Shown here: positions 54,224 through 64,000 of the stretch, piece after piece
Numbering within the stretch: position 1 is the first letter of the stretch
How the letters are laid out: every line of letters begins with the position of its first letter
Assembly: GCA_963556145.1 (NCBI GenBank)
Contig: OY744471.1
Coordinates: 3,155,590 to 3,219,589, forward strand
Length of the DNA: 64,000 bases
Source of the DNA: Hygrocybe punicea
Lineage: Eukaryota > Basidiomycota > Agaricomycetes > Agaricales > Hygrophoraceae
Direction of reading: 5' to 3'
Program-made: the position numbers and the translations under genes
Notes under the pieces: generated by a model
The model's database searches: none
What the model was told of the DNA's origin: nothing
Seen by the model: only the letters and a program-made list of their open reading frames with translations

Positions 54224-55946
54224 TGGAGTGGTCCCGAGGGACCTCTCGGGATCGGGGACGGAATCACACGGAATGGCTGAGGTGGATGGGATAGAAGTCT
54301 GTCTACTACATCCAGAACTGGCTAAAGGTCCAGGTCACGTGACATGACAGGCACCACTACTACAAGTGCCCCCTCTCTCTGTAGCGATGCCCTCGTCGCT
54401 AGTGAAAGAAAGAAAAGCCCAGAAACTAACTGGAAGGACTGAAAGAAAAGCAGAAAACAAAAAAGGGAATGCAGAGCACACAAAGCAAAGCAAGGGTGTA
54501 AACTAGTCTACTCCATATGGATCTAACAAAGGTGGGTCGTGGTGAACAAAAAAAGGTGGGGAAAAAGTGGTGGAATGTGAAAATCGAAGCGGCACGGCGC
54601 GGCGCGGGTTCAGCGGGTGGGTCGTTGGGCACGGGTCGACGCGGGGGGACGTGGGGCCGCTGTACGATGCATAGGCGGGGCCGTGAACGCATCCATTTGG
54701 GGTATGGCCATCGTGGTACGTTGCGCGGACGGGGTCGTGGGGTTCATGGCCATGGTGGTGTTGCGAATGGGCTCGCGTTGCTCGGTACGCGGATGGGGGT
54801 GGCCGTATCGCTTGGATGGGTCCTCGCGGTAGTGCATGAACGTGTAGGAGTGTGGGACGTGGGGTTGCGTGTGTGGAGGTGGGGTATGGAGGGCCGGGGT
54901 GTGTCAGTCGCTTTGGGATGGCCTGTGGATGCGCAGGGATGGTCGATGGCGCTGGAAACGGGCGTGCGGGGCCATAAAGTGAGTTAACGTGGGGTCCGCG
55001 GCTTCTCGCGCGGGTAGCCCGTTGTTGCGTTTCGTTGGGTGGGTTTGGACGCGTCGTTCGCGTGGGTGCAGGCCGTTGGGTTGGTACAGAGACGGCAGGC
55101 GCAAGGGAGTTGACGCGGGCATGTTGTGCTGGGCCCATTGGATCGAGGAAGAAGGTGCTGGCGTGTGCCAGGAGGGCGAGTTGTTGTGGTGACGTGGCGG
55201 TTGGGCGACGCGGCAACGGACGGGTGGGCGTGAAAACGGCGTTGGTGAGGATGGCGTAGGTGGAAACGAGACCGGTGGGGTTGTGGTACGAACGTGGGGG
55301 CGTTGCGAGGGTTTGCATGTTCAGTAATGTACCTGTGGGCATCTGAATGTAAAAGGGGAGGTCGAAAACGGGGACGGTGAGGTCGAGGGCACGTCTTGCT
55401 GCGCGACGGCATTGTTGGATTCATCGTCCGGCTCGGCAACCTCGTGGGGGTCTTGTAAGGAGCGTGGGGTGCCATGGTTGGGCGTGGTTGGTCGGGTTTT
55501 TGGTGGGCGAAGCTGGTGACGTGGCTGCGTGAGGTGGCTGTGCGGAATGTTGAGGTTGCGTGAAAAGTCGTAAGGATGGTCGCGGGGCATGTAGCAGGAT
55601 GCGGACGAAGCGCTTGGGCATTCGGAGACTATTTTTGGTAGGGTTTTGCATGGGTTTGCTGCGTGGAATCACGCGGGTGGGCTCTCGGGGTGTTCTCTGT
55701 GCTCGAAGATGTGTTGCTCTGTACTGAAAATTGATATATGAGTGGAATGGGGTGGTCTCGTCTAGCTGCGTGGGTCGAATTGCGCTCTCATCACCACGAT
55801 GGAGTGGTCCCGAGGGACCTCTCGGGATCAGGAACGGAATCACACGGAATGGCTGAGGTGGATGGGATAGAAGTCTGTCTACTACATCCAGAACTGGCTA
55901 CTGACTAAGGTTCAGGTCAGGTGACATGACAGGCACCACTACTACA
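54224..55946 (-). mobile_element. TRIM-like miniature LTR retrotransposon
   Basis: Two direct repeats, 54224-54364 (141 bp) and 55800-55946 (147 bp), with TG..CA ends (on the minus strand TGTAGTAGTGG..CCACTCCA). Minus-strand order: 5' LTR, primer-site candidate TGGTGATGAGAGCGC (55796-55782) three bases inside, GC-rich core with one Pro/His/Arg-rich ORF, purine tract AGAGAGAGGGGG next to the 3' LTR (54365-54382). Flanks are CCGA and CCGT (4 bp, one mismatch). No pol. Inserted in the DUF6589-type gene; removing it with one 4-bp copy keeps the frame. Confidence 0.75.
54503..55342 (-). CDS. Pro/His/Thr-rich ORF of the TRIM element
   Basis: 279 codons, low complexity (Pro, Ala, His, Thr, Arg), no domain. 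Sits where gag would be in a larger element; overlapping GC-rich frames on both strands are open too, so coding status is doubtful. Confidence 0.25.
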   Translation of the reverse strand: MPTGTLLNMQTLATPPRSYHNPTGLVSTYAILTNAVFTPTRPLPRRPTATSPQQLALLAHASTFFLDPMGPAQHARVNSLAPAVSVPTQRPAPTRTTRPNPPNETQQRATRARSRGPHVNSLYGPARPFPAPSTIPAHPQAIPKRLTHPGPPYPTSTHATPRPTLLHVHALPRGPIQAIRPPPSAYRATRAHSQHHHGHEPHDPVRATYHDGHTPNGCVHGPAYASYSGPTSPRVDPCPTTHPLNPRRAVPLRFSHSTTFSPPFFVHHDPPLLDPYGVD

Positions 55947-56124
55947 CCGTCCGAAATTGATAACCTTCTGGATTATAAGTGTTGAGAACATATAAAAGAA
56001 GGTTGGCTGGTCCAAGCCTTCCTTCCTGTAGAATTTTGGCAGCGGTCTGAAAGCGAGTTTCTAGCAAGATACTTAGTTGGCTGCGCCTTTTAGGTTCATC
56101 TGATATGTTGGATGATATATTCAC

Positions 56125-59100
56125 TGGAGATCTGTCTGGGTGAAAAATTGGGGTGAAAGATGTTGAGAATTGAAGGGAAGTGAGTGGAACGGGTGAAGTG
56201 TAACCAAAGAAATTGAAATTTTTTGCGATCTAAGGGGTTGTATAGGTAGAAGAATATCATTCAATGATATAGAAGACTTTGGATCATGAACAAACTGGAA
56301 TGGGGTACCGAGGGTTGGATGATTGGACAGTGTATTGGCTATACCTCGTAAAGTTATGTTAACATGATGTTAACCTATCAAGATATTATATATATCATAT
56401 TTTAATCATATTTTGATCTAATACCTAAAATCGGTCTAGATATCTATTTCTTTTTATTCCAAAAATCACGTGTAGCCCTAATTTGAAAGCTATCCGTACG
56501 GTGGGCCAATTCAAACTCAGCTATTCCAGTCCTTCTATCAAAGAGTTTGCTCGTCTCACAGAATGGTACCGTCACCAGTCTAGGCTAGTTATAGCTTTAG
56601 CTATAGCTCCATAACCTAACTAGGAAGCAAACAATAAAACAGAACAATACAACTTTGTATCTAGGAAATACTCTAAGATACATAGTGTACATATAGAACA
56701 ATAAGGCCTGAACTGAAATTTGGAATCAAAACAGCCTAGGCACTATAAAAAAAACTGATATTAATGTGCTGTCACAGTAACCAGTATATATATTGCATAA
56801 AAGTTTAAGAATGTAAGCAGTAAAGTTACATTGTGTCCTAAATAAGCTTAACTACTTTAAAACTAATCGGTCTATAGGTTTCAATAGTAACATAGGAAAT
56901 AGCATACTTGAAATATGTGTTGCATGCTTTATTGCTAATTTGGTATATTAAGCTATGGCTAAATAACTTTGGAGTAACTCTGAAGTCGAGCTAAACTATA
57001 AGTGAATAGAGCCAGTTTTATCTAAGCCAAAGTCAAGTTAACCTGAGCTGTAGCAACATTAAAAGTAGAACTCAAATGATTAAGTGTTTTTTTTTTAAGC
57101 AAGAAGTCTAGATTTAAATTCTGGTGTTTTCAATTATTTTAAATATAAATTTTATATTTATTAAAAGAATTTATCTATTTGGCTCCTCAGAGAGTTACTA
57201 AACATTATGATTATTTACTTTGAAGGTTCAACATTATTGTATATTTCATTACTTAATTCTTTTGAATTTGCTCTCAAGTAATGGATAAGCATGAATTGAT
57301 TTATCTTAATCAGATCAGTTAGCTATAACTATATAAGAAAAGAAGTGTCAGATAACTAAAAAATAAATCAACTTCTTATGTATACTTAAGGTTTCACTAC
57401 ATAAAAGATCACAATTATTTTTTCTCAGTAATATACAGTTATAAATTACTTAAGTCTAATGTTATTATATTTTTGCAAATGGTATTTCAAAGGCAATAAT
57501 GTATTTATCTTGATCAGGCGATTTAGCTATAATTATATAAGAATAGGGGTGTCAGATGACTAAGCGACTCCTTGGGAGCTAAAGAGACACTCCATTATTT
57601 AAAAAAATATAATTTTTTAATTTACAAAATTTATTACTTTATATAATGATAATAGTTTGAGTAATTAATAATTAATAAATAACTAAATCAACTGAATTTA
57701 ATTATTATTAGTTACCCAATATATTAAAATTACATAATAACAAATATAAAACAAAATTACATAATTTTTTAAAATATTTATTACGATATTGTATTTAGAG
57801 TGGATAAACCAATTATTTGTAGAAAATTGTTAAAATTAGATATATGATTTCTTTTTAGTGAAAAAATAATATCTTGAGAGTAGATAATTTTATTTCTTTC
57901 AAAATAACATTCAAGTTATTTTCTAGATCATTTCTTTCAAAATGTTCATAAAATGATGAATATTTTAAAAGAAACTTATAGTGATATATACAAATAATCT
58001 AGATTAATTTCTAGATAATTTCAAGACATTTTTAATCAAAATATTATATCTTGCATCTAGTTTATTAGAATTACTTAATAACTATAAAAAGTTTCTTTCT
58101 TTTACTACTTAATAACAAACAAAAATTATTATTATATTGTTTTTAATTTTAAGTTTATTTATTTTGATTTTTAATTTTAATTATAAAGATTCAATCCACC
58201 ATATAATATGACCAACATTGCAATCCTAACTAAGATGTAAAGGGCTTTTTCTAATCTTCTCCTATAGACCACATTAAGGAATTGTTCATAGTAATTATGT
58301 GTTCATGTATATATAGTTTGGCTGATATATATATTACGATATTGCTGTTGTGGAGATGGTAGTTATTCAAAAAATTTCTTTACTTTGATCAAGCTGAGTT
58401 CCTGTTAACTTAGAGTTACTATCAAAAACATCAAGATAGCAGATTGTTGGACTATCTCTGTAATGACAATAGTACTGAAAAAGCTAGTCTGATTAGAAAT
58501 GAATGTTAATAAACCATAGACATATAAGATAAATTGAGTTCATTCCACAATGGTATTATGTGAATGTTTATTTTACCAAGAATATCAAAGTTAACTTTGT
58601 TCAAGTATCTTCTTATTGTTTGTAGGTTTTAATATTCACTTACTTTATCAGAAATAGTAGTTGTTGAGTAGTATCTAAGTTAAATAGAATTTTGATAGTA
58701 AGGTCTCTTAAGAACTGAGACTTTGAGTGATATGAATGAGCATGATAAGCTGAACTAATATTTACTACTAAATACTGATAAATAATATTCACCAAATTAA
58801 TATGAATTTTTTTGGCTCCAGGACCTATTTAATCAGAAGTATCTCTAGGTATTATAAGATCTGACTTAAATCAAAAGTTTCAAATATACATTGGCTACTA
58901 GTTTAAGGATATTTTTAATTACTATAATAAGTACTAATAGAATGAGGAAACTTACTGTGTAAGTTCAAACTAAGACTAACTACTGACTGGTGAAGATGGA
59001 AATCTGTCATATCCATGCAACTCCAATGAACTCCACTCCAAACTTTTCTGTTTATCTTATCTTTCTTTTCTTACATTATTGTTCTTTTCTCTTTATTTAT

Positions 59101-59547
59101 CATTCTACTTTATCTTTATTACTTTGAACTTCTATCTGTCTCCTCCCTTTTGTTTACTTATCACTATAACAACCTTTTATCTCTTTTATCTTTCTCCAAA
59201 CTCTGGTACTCCTTCGGAGTTCCTATTATCTCTTTGTTATCAAGGACATTACAATTAGTTTACTGGTATATAAACTAGAACTACTATGTCCTGTATCTTT
59301 GTTCTGAAAACTAACTAGAGTACCCTCTGTCACTCTCAAACTTAAGCTCACTATCTTCATCCTTAGTCTGGACCTCTGGACTAACTCTGCTCCACTTTGT
59401 AACTACTCAGTATGGCTCAAGGAAGTAGTTAACCTGCTTCAAGAGTTCATACCTCTAATCCTCTAACAAACTTTGCTTCATCCAAAGTTGTCTGCATAAC
59501 TCCAACAAAATCCTACTGACTACTAACATTTAGGGCTCTATTTATAC
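56125..59547. other. AT-rich, CpG-depleted desert
   Basis: No ORF of 60 codons on either strand, long A/T runs (57,100-58,200 especially), only a handful of CpG. 59,000-59,540 turns pyrimidine-rich (CTTTATCTTTC, CTCTGTCACTCTC). Likely very old, decayed transposon sequence; nothing specific recognised. Confidence 0.5.
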
Positions 59548-59990
59548 TGTTGGAGAAGTGAGAACAATAAAGCTGAGTCATAAGAACAATAGATGACATC
59601 AAAGAGGCTGTGAGCAATGAACTTTGTGTACTTTATTTTCATTAGCAATGGACAGTTCAGAACAATAGACCTCCACTGTCTTAGATAAGCAATTCATCAC
59701 AAATCACACTCTTGATGCATCTTATCTTATCCTTGTTGACATCTTATCTAATCATTCTCTATTATCTACCTGAGCCACTTTTTATCAATACAAGTAAATA
59801 AGATTTATAATCACACTAGTTGTTCTTGTCTCCTTGCATACATAATGTAGAGAAATATATAATAAATACCAATGAGTAGGGAATGTACCTCTATACACCA
59901 TACATAAACTGTTAGGTCTGGGCAATGCTAGTGAATCTATAATTAATATGAAGAGTAAGTATATATGTTAATTTTGTCTGTTCGCCAACA
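59548..59990. repeat. Candidate solo LTR, 443 bp
   Basis: Starts TGTTGGAGAAG and ends GTTCGCCAACA, i.e. TGTTGG..CCAACA with TG..CA ends typical of Copia LTRs. Flanking pentamers are TATAC and TATAT (one C/T difference). No second LTR or internal region beside it. Confidence 0.55.
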
Positions 59991-62805
59991 TATATAATGT
60001 GAAAATGCATATAGGAGGTACTAATGAGTGTAGGTGTGCATCTATATTCTTATATGTAAATATTTAAGTCTATGGTCCAAAGATAAACCAATGACATTAC
60101 ACCTAAAACCATTTAGAATTATTTGCATTCCAATCAAAGTAGATGCATTCTGTAATAAATGCTGCTGCTTATAATGGCTCTTCTCATTTAGTACCTATTT
60201 CTCAACCTAACTACACCTACCTTCACCTTGACGAAACCTTGCAATATGATCTCCTTTCGTCATTGTCATATAACCAAGAATGTTCATCTCCATAACACTG
60301 TCTAAGATATATCTTTCAATAACCGAGTCACTGACTATTATTGGCTTTACAGATTCTTGTTGCTCAGCAATAAAAATGAAACAGACTACATCATGTACTC
60401 AAGGTGTTTAAACTAGGGGTAAAATCTAATTTAACTATTTCATGACGATAATATTCTCATTTATCTTCTAGCTGCCCTCTTAACATTCTCTTTTGAAATT
60501 GAGGTAGTCTTTAGATGCTTAAACAGTGCAATGTTCAGTGGTTGCTATACCTGAGACTTCAAAAGAAATTTTCCAGATGATTCTGAGGGATTTCTGAGTG
60601 TACCAACTTCTTCTGGTTAAATTCTGGTTGAATGGAATAATAATGTCCATGAAAGCATGAAGAGTTTCAGGGAGCTTTATATAAATTTGCAAGGGAAAGG
60701 ATCTCGAATAGTGTCCTTCCTAGTTTACTTGTAACAAGGACTTGGGTAAGGCTTTCTTGGATCATTGCCTTTGATGTCTTCTTGTCAAATTTGTTTTTAT
60801 CCAAAGTCATAGTCATCATAGTTTTCATCATTATCATAATCAATTGTGACTATTGAAAGATATACATAAATGTAAAAAGTGGTGTGTAGGACATAGACTG
60901 CAGCGTGGAGAGCCTGAGTATTTTAAGATAGAGACTGATGAAACTATATGATTCAGATCAGAGGACCTATAATCCTTCAAGTGTGTAAGGCAATGCCTTG
61001 CTCACTTTACTTGCTAGATTTCAGACATAATAACCTACTTATTAACACAAGAAAGAAAATAACTTCACATTCATAATTACCATCTTCTCAAGCTTCACCA
61101 CTTCCTGTACTCCTGAAAAATTCTTTAGTTCAGACTTATAGTGAATGCCCCCACAGGAAAAATCCAACAACTCAGCACTGAGTTTAGAGACACTTATGTC
61201 ATTTTCAAAGTTCTAATATCCAAGTCTATCTGGATCTGATACACATTGCTTGTAATAGACTCTCTATCACTCTTCCTCCAACTCAACATATTGCTACTAT
61301 TCTCTTCTGCACCTACTGCATTGACTGCATCATCCCTTAAAGTAAGCAAACTTTGGCAGGAAATGTCCACAGATGATACATTAATAACAATAACAATGAC
61401 AATAGCGCATTTTTCTTTTGCTCTATGCTCATATCAGAAGCAACAGTTGATAGGAACTTTAATAGTGTTCTTTCTACTATTGATAAAGTCTAACAATAAG
61501 TCCACTAATGGAGACATACTTGTCTTGAAAATGCAGGCTGTCGTGATTCTCTGTCATCTGTAACTTCAACTGGATTATCATATGATGCCAAACTCACTGA
61601 TCAAGGCATCTCTCATCATAGAAGAACATAAAGACCAGCTCTTCCTACTTCTCACTTCTTACTGCTCACTGAACATATCACCCATACCTTAACCTTTAAG
61701 AGTCCCAGTTTCTCTTCTATCTCTGAGCCTTAAATGGATCCTTCAGCTTCCTGCAATTTGATTCACTATCTCATGACAGCTTCTCTTCCATCACCAGATT
61801 GGTGTCTGACAACTCAAACTATAGAACAGAACACATCAGATGAAGAAATCACTATCTGAAAAAGATTTTGCTAATCTCCTGACTGGTAAACTCGTTCTGC
61901 TCAACCATGTTCTATCTGCTTTTTACAGCTTCTTGCTTCACTATGTGCTTCCTCCTCTTTCCCAACACCATTTTCAATTCCTTCCTAGTTTAAGCTGTGC
62001 ATACTTGTTCATTGTCATTCACTGCAAGTGTGTCATCACCCCAACAGCCATTACCAGTGACATGCAGGCCAATTCATGCATGTGCAACCTCTTGCTGAGA
62101 TGACACTCAAATGACAAAGAGGATAAACAAGACAATAAAACAGCAGGTACAATTGTAGTGCAATATTGCTGGCAATACTAGGCCCAGCAACAACTACTTC
62201 AAATTCTCAGCAGTTGACATGAAGCTCCAACTCCAATACTTCTTAGTCAGCAAGGGCAAGTAGCTTGAACAGATCATTACTCTCAGCCAGCATGTCCTCA
62301 CAGCAGATAAAGCTTGAGAAGTGGATCAAGCAACTACAGGAGATTGATGCAGATAAGAGCAATGATGATGAGATCAATCTGGAGGCATAGATGTACTATC
62401 ACAAGCTGGTAGACACAACTCAGGCTTGAGATGCAGAGAATGTGCAGGTCCTTTCTTTGCTCCACTCTCCAATATAACACTTTAACTGTTCTTGTTTTTG
62501 GTAGCATTCAGCAAATGACATGCTTACCTCTCCTGCTGGATCCTTCTCAAACTTTCATATGATGAATCTGATAGACTCAAGATGGGATCAGATTCTTTCA
62601 CCACCCTGTTCAGATAGGCAAAAATGCAGCTTATTGAGCTGATGACATTGGTATGTTGTCTCTCCCTTACACTGGCTTGCCTGATGCCACTCTCTATAGT
62701 TTGTGCTCAAGTTCAGGAGTGAACTCCTCACCAAAGTTAGGTGTCTCCAAAGCCTTCTAGCTAAGTGCGACAAAACAATCAGGACATGAAAGAAGAAAAG
62801 GATTC
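59991..62805. other. CpG-poor, no intact gene
   Basis: Two short ORFs (61246-61563, 61840-62103) without recognisable domains. May include the eroded 5' part of the Helitron gene that is readable from 62,806. Confidence 0.35.
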
Positions 62806-64000
62806 ATGACTGGAACAATGGATGAAGTCAAAGCTAAGGTAAACCAGAAATCTGAACAAGAAGACTATGAGGATCCCACTCAGACTCTACCTGAAGCCCC
62901 CCCACCTATTTGTATAATTATGCATGATGTGAGCAACAACAATTGCAATGATTGCAAACAGGTGGATTCATGGTGGGATAGATTTGCAAACACTGTGGAT
63001 GATTTGATTTTACACTCCAATGTTCATAATTGTGGCAGAAATAGTTCAAACAATAAAAAAGTGCAGAGAAAAGATAGACCCAGTTGTAAGAACAAACATG
63101 GTAAATGCAAAGCTAGATTTTCCAGACCTTTGTTTGAATCAACACAAGTAGATCCAAAAACTGGTGCATTGAATATGAAGAAGGGTGAAGCTTGGATTAA
63201 TACATTGACACCACTTGTGACATTTCTACTTCACTGCAATTCTGATATTACAAGTCTTCTCTCTGGTACTGCAATCAAAGCCATTGTCGCATATATTTCT
63301 GACTATATTACAAAGCCTGGATTAAAAACCTATAGCATATTTGATACAATCAGAAGTGTGTTTGACAGAAACTCAGAAATGCTTGGAGGATCTATGAAAA
63401 GAAAATGTAAAGCTAGAAAACATATCACCCAGATCATTAATGCATTGACTTCAAAACTTGAAATTGGTAGTCCAATGGCTTCAATGTATCTTCTTGGCAA
63501 CCCTGACCATTACACCAGTCACAAATTCATTCCTGTTTATTGGAGAAACTATGTAAGAGAAGTCCAGAAGGCTTGGAATTCAGATGACAATAATGACATG
63601 CAAGTTGACTCTGAAAAAGTTGTACTGCACAATCAAAAGGGAAAATTCATAGGACTATCTGCTGTGCATGACTATATTTACTGACCAGCTCATTATGAAG
63701 ACATGAATTTATATGAATGGGTGCAGGGTGCAGAAAGAGTCAAGAGAAACATTTAAAAACCTCATGATAAAATAAACAGTGATGATGAGTTAGATGTCCT
63801 GGAATCTGAGCCACAAACTGCAACTCACAAAACATCTTTGAAATCTAATGTATCTATCAGTAATGACTTAAGCATAGAATTTGATGATCTGAACATCAAA
63901 GATGATGACAATTTCATAGAATGTGATTCAGAGGACAATGAGTCTGATAGCACTGAGCTGGTTCAAGATAACAGCAAGCTTTTTCTAGAAGATCACCCAT
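62806..64000 (+). pseudogene. Helitron replication/helicase protein, central part
   Basis: The frame reads DSWWDRFANTVDDLILHSNV, HNC, CKNKHGKCKARFSRPLFEST, VDPKTGALNMKKGEAWINTL, GTAIKAIVAYISDYITKPGL, KTYSIFDTIRSVFDRNSEML and GNPDHYTSHKFIPVYWRNYV, the wording of the region between the Rep-like nuclease and the PIF1-type helicase in Agaricomycete Helitron proteins. A TGA at 63682-63684 is followed in frame by PAHYEDMNLYEWVQGAERVK, so it is internal (CGA to TGA is the simplest route); a TAA follows at about 63,756. It runs off the right edge, so the helicase domain is not seen. Confidence 0.75.

Larger units (their letters stand above)
49901..56124 (-). pseudogene. DUF6589-type protein gene, split by two insertions
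   Basis: Minus-strand blocks in order: RFQTAAKILQEGRLGPANLL, NTYNPEGYQFR (to 55951), then beyond the TRIM element REGGKLEQILDKVLDTYEGM, ITPEFISKWTLD, SLSFQTIFTLFLWTTECQRQ, CWDNINISTSVFVEQQ, SGTFSVLY, TTINEATV, KCLNLIWALLKIHQGAINQL, LKYFFALLYKTRLSNEKPNY, SDGDWRQIEDILEPLTMMFH, GAGSNNY, NPSGLAGHWMGIDMNIEHLI, GYLK, (intron) NLFSLKGLYASWEHLGQIST, KSSSLKTFNKIR, and after the 1.79-kb insertion VLLHGQLVDEEGASIFDE to a TAA at 49903-49901. This is the conserved order of DUF6589-domain proteins, a large multi-copy Agaricomycete family of unknown function. Some frame breaks (e.g. stop near 54,119) make this copy inactive. Start uncertain. Confidence 0.65.

Noticed and set aside
54517..55259. Plus-strand GC-rich ORFs in the TRIM core
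   Set aside because: Shadows of the GC-rich minus-strand frame, no domain, no start context.
55782..55796. tRNA gene suggested by TCGAATTGCGCTCTCATCACCA-like sequence (55775-55796)
   Set aside because: Resembles a tRNA 3' end but no 5' half or anticodon arm; explained as the primer-binding site of the TRIM element.

Overview
The window looks like part of a mushroom-forming basidiomycete (Agaricomycetes) chromosome. Evidence: intron-dense host genes with 46-122 nt GT..AG introns, fungal versions of uS11, GLE1, F-box and lactonase genes, and a dense mix of transposon families typical of that class (hAT-like, gypsy, Ngaro-type tyrosine-recombinase retroelement, Helitron, DUF6589-type genes). 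No tRNA, rRNA or CRISPR array was recognised. All assignments are from reading the sequence and from family knowledge; no search was run.

Layout. 0-7.3 kb is a repeat-rich, CpG-poor flank: a 66-bp hAT-type MITE split by a 1.24-kb CAG-rich hAT-like element, two halves of one Myb/SANT-like gene found 4.2 kb apart and each cut at the same codon, a possible KDZ-like transposase remnant, and a Tc1/mariner-type element. 7.3-23.5 kb is the host gene block: RPS14 (uS11), a 71-aa cyanase-like HTH protein, a RING/coiled-coil protein with a 4-nt microexon, GLE1, two divergent F-box-type genes and a secreted-type lactonase-fold protein. 24.4-26.5 kb holds broken host-like genes (an SKT5/Sel1-repeat pseudogene split by a hAT element, and a membrane-protein tail).

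27-48 kb is stacked transposons: a 3.6-kb foldback-type element with long inverted arrays of 33-bp repeats; an 11-kb gypsy LTR element (itself holding a hAT-like insertion in gag and an antisense, spliced Zn2Cys6-like gene between pol and the 3' LTR); a truncated second copy of the CAG-rich hAT; and a 5.2-kb Ngaro-type element with textbook split direct repeats (A1-ORFs-B1-A2-B2) that are almost identical, so recent.

48-56 kb is the most interesting stretch: a degenerate RecQ-like helicase (+) and a DUF6589-type gene (-) lie tail to tail about 50 bp apart. They are broken by three insertions (a 155-bp solo LTR, a 1.79-kb element, a 1.7-kb TRIM-like LTR element); removing each insertion plus one target-site copy restores the reading frame. 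The pair may be the coding core of a mobile system. 56-64 kb is AT-rich, CpG-depleted, mostly without ORFs, with a solo LTR and, at the right edge, part of a Helitron gene that runs out of the window.

A common theme links the elements: nearly every in-frame stop in the mobile genes is TGA where the family or context suggests arginine (CGA), i.e. C-to-T change at CpG. With the CpG-poor flanks this fits decay of methylated transposons beside a CpG-normal gene island.
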